This document shows positions 31,734-31,908 of a DNA stretch of 31,908 bases, piece by piece; position 1 is the stretch's first letter; each line of letters starts with the position of its first letter. The stretch comes from JAAAPF01 sp964481035 (GTDB taxonomy: Bacteria; Pseudomonadota; Alphaproteobacteria; Geminicoccales; Geminicoccaceae). A program made the position numbers and the translations under genes. The stretch is taken from contig CAYZSE010000015.1 of the NCBI GenBank assembly GCA_964481035.1, positions 1 to 31,908 on the forward strand, read 5' to 3'. The notes under the pieces were generated by a model. The model had not been told where the DNA came from, ran no database searches, and worked only from the letters and a program-made list of their open reading frames with translations.

Positions 31734-31908
31734 CGTGCCTCGCGATCGGCGGCGGCGCCACTGGTCCGGCCGGAACGCTCGGATCCCGGGCGTTCGGATC
31801 GGTGGGCACACCAGCGCAAAGACTTGGTGGTGCGCAAGACGGTCAACGGAAGGATGCTTCCGTTGAATTCGCACCCCTGGAGCGTTGCCTGCAATGATTG
31901 AGTCGATT
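31734..31908 (+). other. Gene-free window end with two hairpins
   Basis: GAACGCTCGG (31773-31782) pairs with CCGGGCGTTC (31786-31795), with one G-U pair and a 3-nt loop; it may terminate the ptrB operon, though without a T-run. A second, perfect 9-bp hairpin CAACGGAAG/CTTCCGTTG (31844-31865) is enclosed by GGTGCG (31829-31834) and CGCACC (31870-31875). An ATG at 31894 could begin the next gene but too little is visible. Confidence 0.45.

Overview
The window is about 32 kb of very GC-rich (roughly 70% by eye) draft sequence with two 100-N scaffold gaps (3329-3428 and 24431-24530). Gene content points to a purple phototrophic alphaproteobacterium. It has peripheral light-harvesting (LH2) genes pucBAC behind PpsR/CrtJ-type palindromes, a CrtD carotenoid desaturase, two ethylmalonyl-CoA-pathway enzymes (Mch and an Mcl2-type malyl-CoA thioesterase), a class I PHA synthase, an ornithine-lipid operon (olsBA) and an alphaproteobacterial-style sdhCDAB operon. 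I cannot place it below class; the order Rhodospirillales is only a guess.

Left part (1-10.6 kb): the 5' end of katG diverges from oxyR. Then come crtD, a 16-bp tandem repeat interrupted by the first gap, nadX (aspartate dehydrogenase) and an unknown six-helix membrane protein. These are followed by an acylphosphatase with an altered active site, a secreted VPLPA-CTERM-type protein, a flavin reductase, a coupled MaoC hydratase/GNAT pair, and olsB-olsA ending in a bidirectional terminator.

Middle part (10.7-20.6 kb): sdhCDAB, mch, two orphan receiver-domain regulators with overlapping divergent promoters, mcl2, the yggT/yggU pair, tRNA-Ala(CGC), a lone fused FbpB-type ABC permease, and an RraA-family protein.

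Photosynthetic cluster (20.9-24.4 kb), the most interesting part: two PpsR palindromes precede a gene for an unrecognised 232-residue protein. Its C-terminal half is a regular 16-residue repeat (seven full copies plus one broken copy, consensus near AAPLSSLLGLPLLSxx). A 30-bp perfect palindrome follows its stop codon. A second pair of PpsR boxes then overlaps the -35 of a promoter driving pucB, pucA and pucC, and a peptide deformylase gene starts 8 bp after pucC. I propose that the repeat protein is a gamma-type ribbon subunit or assembly factor of LH2. The deformylase may matter because the modified N-terminal Met1 of LH2 alpha is the B800 ligand.

Right part (24.5-31.9 kb): a DUF4170 protein cut by the gap, an MFS transporter, phaC, a small coiled-coil protein with a strong intrinsic terminator, oligopeptidase B, and a sulfotransferase-like protein. 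The window ends in a gene-free tail with two hairpins. No CRISPR array, insertion sequence or replication origin was seen.
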